This document shows, piece by piece, positions 61,478 to 64,000 of a stretch of DNA of 64,000 nt (its first letter is position 1; each line of letters starts with the position of its first letter). The notes beneath the pieces were generated by a model. It did no database searches and was not told where the DNA came from. It worked only from the letters and a program-made list of their open reading frames with translations. The position numbers and the translations under genes are program-made. The stretch spans positions 20,514-84,513 of the forward strand of contig JAVBLZ010000004.1 of assembly GCA_031553045.1 (NCBI GenBank), written 5' to 3'. This DNA is from CALXQW01 sp031553045. Its GTDB lineage: Bacteria > Verrucomicrobiota > Verrucomicrobiia > Opitutales > Intestinicryptomonadaceae.

Positions 61478-62728
61478 ATGTCAAACATTTACAAAACAGC
61501 ACAGAAGAAGTATGCCGAATACGGTATAGACACAGAAAAAGTTTTAAAAGCGGTGGCGGAAGTGCCCCTTTCAATGCATTGCTGGCAGGGCGACGACGTC
61601 GGCGGTTTTGAGTCTGCGGGTGGTGAGCTTACGGGCGGCATTCAGGCAACTGGCAACTTCATGGGCAAGGCAAGAAATGTTGAAGAGCTCCGTGCAGACA
61701 TTCTTGAAGCTTCAAAATATATCCCTGGCAAATTGCGTTTAAATTTACACGCTATATACGGTGAGTTTGGCGGTAAGAAAGTTGACAGGAATGAAATTTC
61801 GTACTCAAACTTTAAAGGCTGGGTTGACTGGTGCAAATCACGCAAGATGGGCATAGACTTTAATCCTTCATACTTTTCCCACCCATTATCTTCAGACGGC
61901 TTTACGCTTTCCCACAAAGATAAAAAAGTGCGCAAATTCTGGATAGAGCACGGCATACTCTGCCGCCAAATTGCTGAAAAAATTGGTAAAGATTTGAATG
62001 ACACTGTCGTTACAAACTTCTGGATGCCCGATGGCTACAAAGATTTGCCAGCCGACAGGCTCTCTCCACGCCAGCGCATGGCGGAGTCTTTGGATGAAAT
62101 TTTTAAGGTTAAAATCAATCCCAAATACAATCTTGATTCTGTTGAGTGCAAACTCTTTGGCATAGGTTCGGAGTCTTACGTTGTGGGTTCTCATGAATTT
62201 TTCATGGGCTACGCCGTTAAAAATCAGACATTGCTGACTTTAGACGCAGGCCACTTCCACCCAACTGAAGGCATTGCCGACAAAATTTCATCAATGCTAA
62301 TGTTCGTTCCAGAAATTCTCTTGCACGTTTCCAGAGGCGTGCGCTGGGATAGCGACCATGTTGTATTGTTTGACGACGCAACAAGCGCCATCATGCAAGA
62401 AATCGTGCGCTGCAACGCAACCAAAAAGGTGCATATTGGTATGGACTTCTTTGACGCAAGCATCAACAGAATTATGGCTTGGACACTGGGTATGCGTTCT
62501 GCACGCAAGTGCCTATTGGCAGCTATGCTTGACCCAATCAAGCAAATGCGCGATGCTGAAAATGCTTCAGATTTTGGAACCAGGCTTGCCTACATGGAAG
62601 AAGCAAAAACTCTCCCAATGGCTGTTGTTTGGGACGAACTTTGCGAGCGTGAAAATGTCGCAAGCGGTATCAAGATGATAAACGGCGTCAAAAAGTACGA
62701 AACCAACGTGCTTGCAAAACGTAAGTAA
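61478..62728 (+). CDS. rhaA: L-rhamnose isomerase
   Basis: 416 residues from ATG 61478 (MSNIYKTAQKKYAEYGI). SMHCWQGDDVGGFE near 28-42, NFWMPDGYKDLP near 180, and LDAGHFHPTEG near 255 carry the expected metal ligands and substrate residues of RhaA. Converts L-rhamnose to L-rhamnulose. rhaT follows in the same direction with a terminator between. No rhaB or rhaD is within the window, so later steps lie elsewhere. Confidence 0.95.
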   Translation: MSNIYKTAQKKYAEYGIDTEKVLKAVAEVPLSMHCWQGDDVGGFESAGGELTGGIQATGNFMGKARNVEELRADILEASKYIPGKLRLNLHAIYGEFGGKKVDRNEISYSNFKGWVDWCKSRKMGIDFNPSYFSHPLSSDGFTLSHKDKKVRKFWIEHGILCRQIAEKIGKDLNDTVVTNFWMPDGYKDLPADRLSPRQRMAESLDEIFKVKINPKYNLDSVECKLFGIGSESYVVGSHEFFMGYAVKNQTLLTLDAGHFHPTEGIADKISSMLMFVPEILLHVSRGVRWDSDHVVLFDDATSAIMQEIVRCNATKKVHIGMDFFDASINRIMAWTLGMRSARKCLLAAMLDPIKQMRDAENASDFGTRLAYMEEAKTLPMAVVWDELCERENVASGIKMINGVKKYETNVLAKRK

Positions 62729-62741
62729 ATATTTCTTTGAT

Positions 62742-62774
62742 TAGTCTCCCTGATTTCAGGGGGACTATTTTTTT
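62742..62774 (+). terminator. Hairpin terminator between rhaA and rhaT
   Basis: An 11-bp stem with one G-T pair (62742-62752 with 62757-62767), a 4-base loop, and seven T. It starts 13 bases after the rhaA stop and 53 bases before rhaT, so it may lower read-through into rhaT. Confidence 0.8.
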
Positions 62775-62794
62775 AACTACAAACATTTTATATT

Positions 62795-63847
62795 ATGGAT
62801 TCAGCAACAGGCATATTCTTATTTGCAGTAGCGGGTTTATTTTCCGCTTCGTTTTACACACCTCTAAAATTCGTCAAATGGCGTTGGGAATTGATGTGGA
62901 TTTTTTACAGTATATCCGCACTCATTATAGCGCCAATGTTAATTGCCACAATAGCAATACCAAGCTGCTGGCAGGCGTTTCAAGAGGTTGAAGGCAGCGT
63001 GCTGATTTGGACATTTATATTCGGCGCAATGTGGGGTGTTGGCGGGCTTACATTTGGTTTGTCTATGCGTTACTTGGGCATAGGTTTGGGCACGGCTGTG
63101 GCATTGGGCGTCTGCTCTTTGGCTGGTGCGCTTGTTGACCCCATCAAAAACGGCACATTGCTTGACATGGCTTCAACAAAGGGCGGTTTCACGGTTTTAA
63201 TAGGCTTGTTCATCTGTACCTTGGGCATAGCAATCAACGGTGTTGCTGGCATGCTTAAAGAAAAAGACTTGGCTTTGGCAAAAGGCAATTCAGATGATTC
63301 CAAGAGCGAGTTCAGCTTGATTAAAGGCTTCACAGTTGCAATATTTGCAGGTGTCATGAGCGCAGGCATGAGCATATCTTTGACATACGGAGAGCCCATT
63401 GCTGTAAAGGCAAAAATAATTGCCGAAACCACAATGAATATCCCCACGGAGCAGGCTACACTTTTCCAGAACAGCGCAATCTTGATTGTAACTTTGATAG
63501 GCGGATTTATCGTGAACTTCTTCTGGTGTCTTTTCCTTTGCGTAAAGGGCGGGGCTTTTGGAGACTTTAAAAAAGTAAGCGGCGGAAAAAATATTTTCTT
63601 TGTTCTGCTTTGTACTTTGGGCGGCTTGCTTTGGTACTGCCAGTTCTTTATTTTTGGCATGGGCAAAACAAAACTTAATCCTGAATACGTCTTTGCGGCT
63701 TGGCCTATGCTTATGGCGTTCATCATCGTATTTGCGGGCATAATAGGCTTGCTTCTCGGCGAATGGAAGGGCTCAAGCGCACTCACAAAAACCGTGCTCT
63801 GGCTCGGTATACTTGTCCTCGGGGCGTCCACATTCGTCATGTCCTAA
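62795..63847 (+). CDS. rhaT: L-rhamnose-proton symporter
   Basis: 350 residues with about ten membrane segments. The opening FLFAVAGLFSASFYTPLKFVK and WGVGGLTFGLSMRYLG, then GVMSAGMSISLTYGEPI, are the RhaT signatures. It imports L-rhamnose with protons across the inner membrane. Adjacent to rhaA, consistent with a rhamnose-use unit. No transporter duplication or breakage seen. Confidence 0.95.
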   Translation: MDSATGIFLFAVAGLFSASFYTPLKFVKWRWELMWIFYSISALIIAPMLIATIAIPSCWQAFQEVEGSVLIWTFIFGAMWGVGGLTFGLSMRYLGIGLGTAVALGVCSLAGALVDPIKNGTLLDMASTKGGFTVLIGLFICTLGIAINGVAGMLKEKDLALAKGNSDDSKSEFSLIKGFTVAIFAGVMSAGMSISLTYGEPIAVKAKIIAETTMNIPTEQATLFQNSAILIVTLIGGFIVNFFWCLFLCVKGGAFGDFKKVSGGKNIFFVLLCTLGGLLWYCQFFIFGMGKTKLNPEYVFAAWPMLMAFIIVFAGIIGLLLGEWKGSSALTKTVLWLGILVLGASTFVMS

Positions 63848-63848
63848 T

Positions 63849-63977
63849 GTTTTGGGTGACTTGTTTGGCGAATAACGGCGTTGCTGCAAAAAATTGCGAC
63901 TCTTGCGTACATTTAGTACGCTACGACCCGCAATTTTTTTTGCGCCTTGTTCTTCATCCAAACCGTGCACCCAAAAC
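63849..63977. repeat. 129-nt nested palindrome downstream of rhaT
   Basis: GTTTTGGGTG (63849-63858) pairs with CACCCAAAAC (63968-63977); GTTTGG (63863-63868) with CCAAAC (63958-63963); AAAAAATTGCG (63888-63898) with CGCAATTTTTT (63929-63939); the tip is GCGTAC-ATTTA-GTACGC (63905-63921). The inner part may act as a terminator of rhaT (T8 run). The nested outer arms resemble a genome-wide palindromic repeat; only one copy is seen here. Confidence 0.6.
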
Positions 63978-64000
63978 GTTAAAGTGTGGGGTGTGCTTCC

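Overview
The window (64 kb) looks like a chromosomal segment of a gut-type Verrucomicrobiota bacterium, possibly Opitutales-like. This rests on gene content: a Tat-exported Gfo/Idh/MocA oxidoreductase beside a ThuA-domain protein, a membrane pyrophosphatase, an L-rhamnose isomerase/symporter pair, many small exported proteins without known family, and tRNA genes lacking an encoded CCA. Most backbone genes have A/T-rich leaders without a clear Shine-Dalgarno sequence. The phylum call is inference from remembered gene families, not a search.

Layout. 1-24 kb is backbone: DoxX, sugar-oxidoreductase/ThuA, a DUF4143 ATPase, a UroD-like protein, then fumarase - leuB - alaS in tandem, a Sel1-repeat protein, a K+-dependent membrane pyrophosphatase (minus), metF plus a HAD phosphatase, and a divergent locus of exported proteins and an ABCG-type transporter. 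24.4-25.8 kb carries a PD-(D/E)XK nuclease-like gene just outside an island. 25,990-49,648 is a 23.66-kb integrated element inserted exactly in the anticodon loop of a tRNA-Arg(CCU). The 3' half of that tRNA is at 25,956-25,996 and the 5' half at 49,642-49,679 (both minus strand); rejoined through the 7-base loop TTCCTAA they give one 72-nt cloverleaf. The element carries its own complete tRNA-Arg(CCU) at 31,604-31,675, which would replace the broken one. 50-64 kb returns to backbone: a QxK-type nuclease-like gene, dgkA, topB, a class V aminotransferase with panD, a large hybrid histidine kinase, tRNA-Cys, VanZ, rhaA and rhaT.

The element has two parts. The left part (26-33 kb) is a mobility/replication module: tyrosine integrase, a class II Fic protein with a nonsense-broken partner gene, an unusual ladder of about ten different palindromes with iteron-like flanks, an excisionase-type HTH protein, a DUF3987 P-loop protein and a terminase-small-subunit-like HTH protein. 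This is reminiscent of phage satellites, but no capsid or portal genes are visible. The right part (33-48 kb) is a minus-strand defence cluster: SNF2-family helicase, second Fic protein, a calcineurin-type phosphoesterase fused to a STAND-like P-loop ATPase, type III Mod methylase, a nucleoside-deoxyribosyltransferase-like protein, type III Res helicase-nuclease, a DUF4268 protein and a small plasmid-type protein. The close spacing (one stop/start overlap, gaps of 11-59 bases) suggests that these genes act together. I consider this expanded type III restriction cluster the best candidate for an undescribed system.

At the right junction the 5' half of the host tRNA reads into element sequence that is complementary to its anticodon stem and is followed by six T, so integration turns the broken tRNA gene into what looks like a rho-independent terminator.
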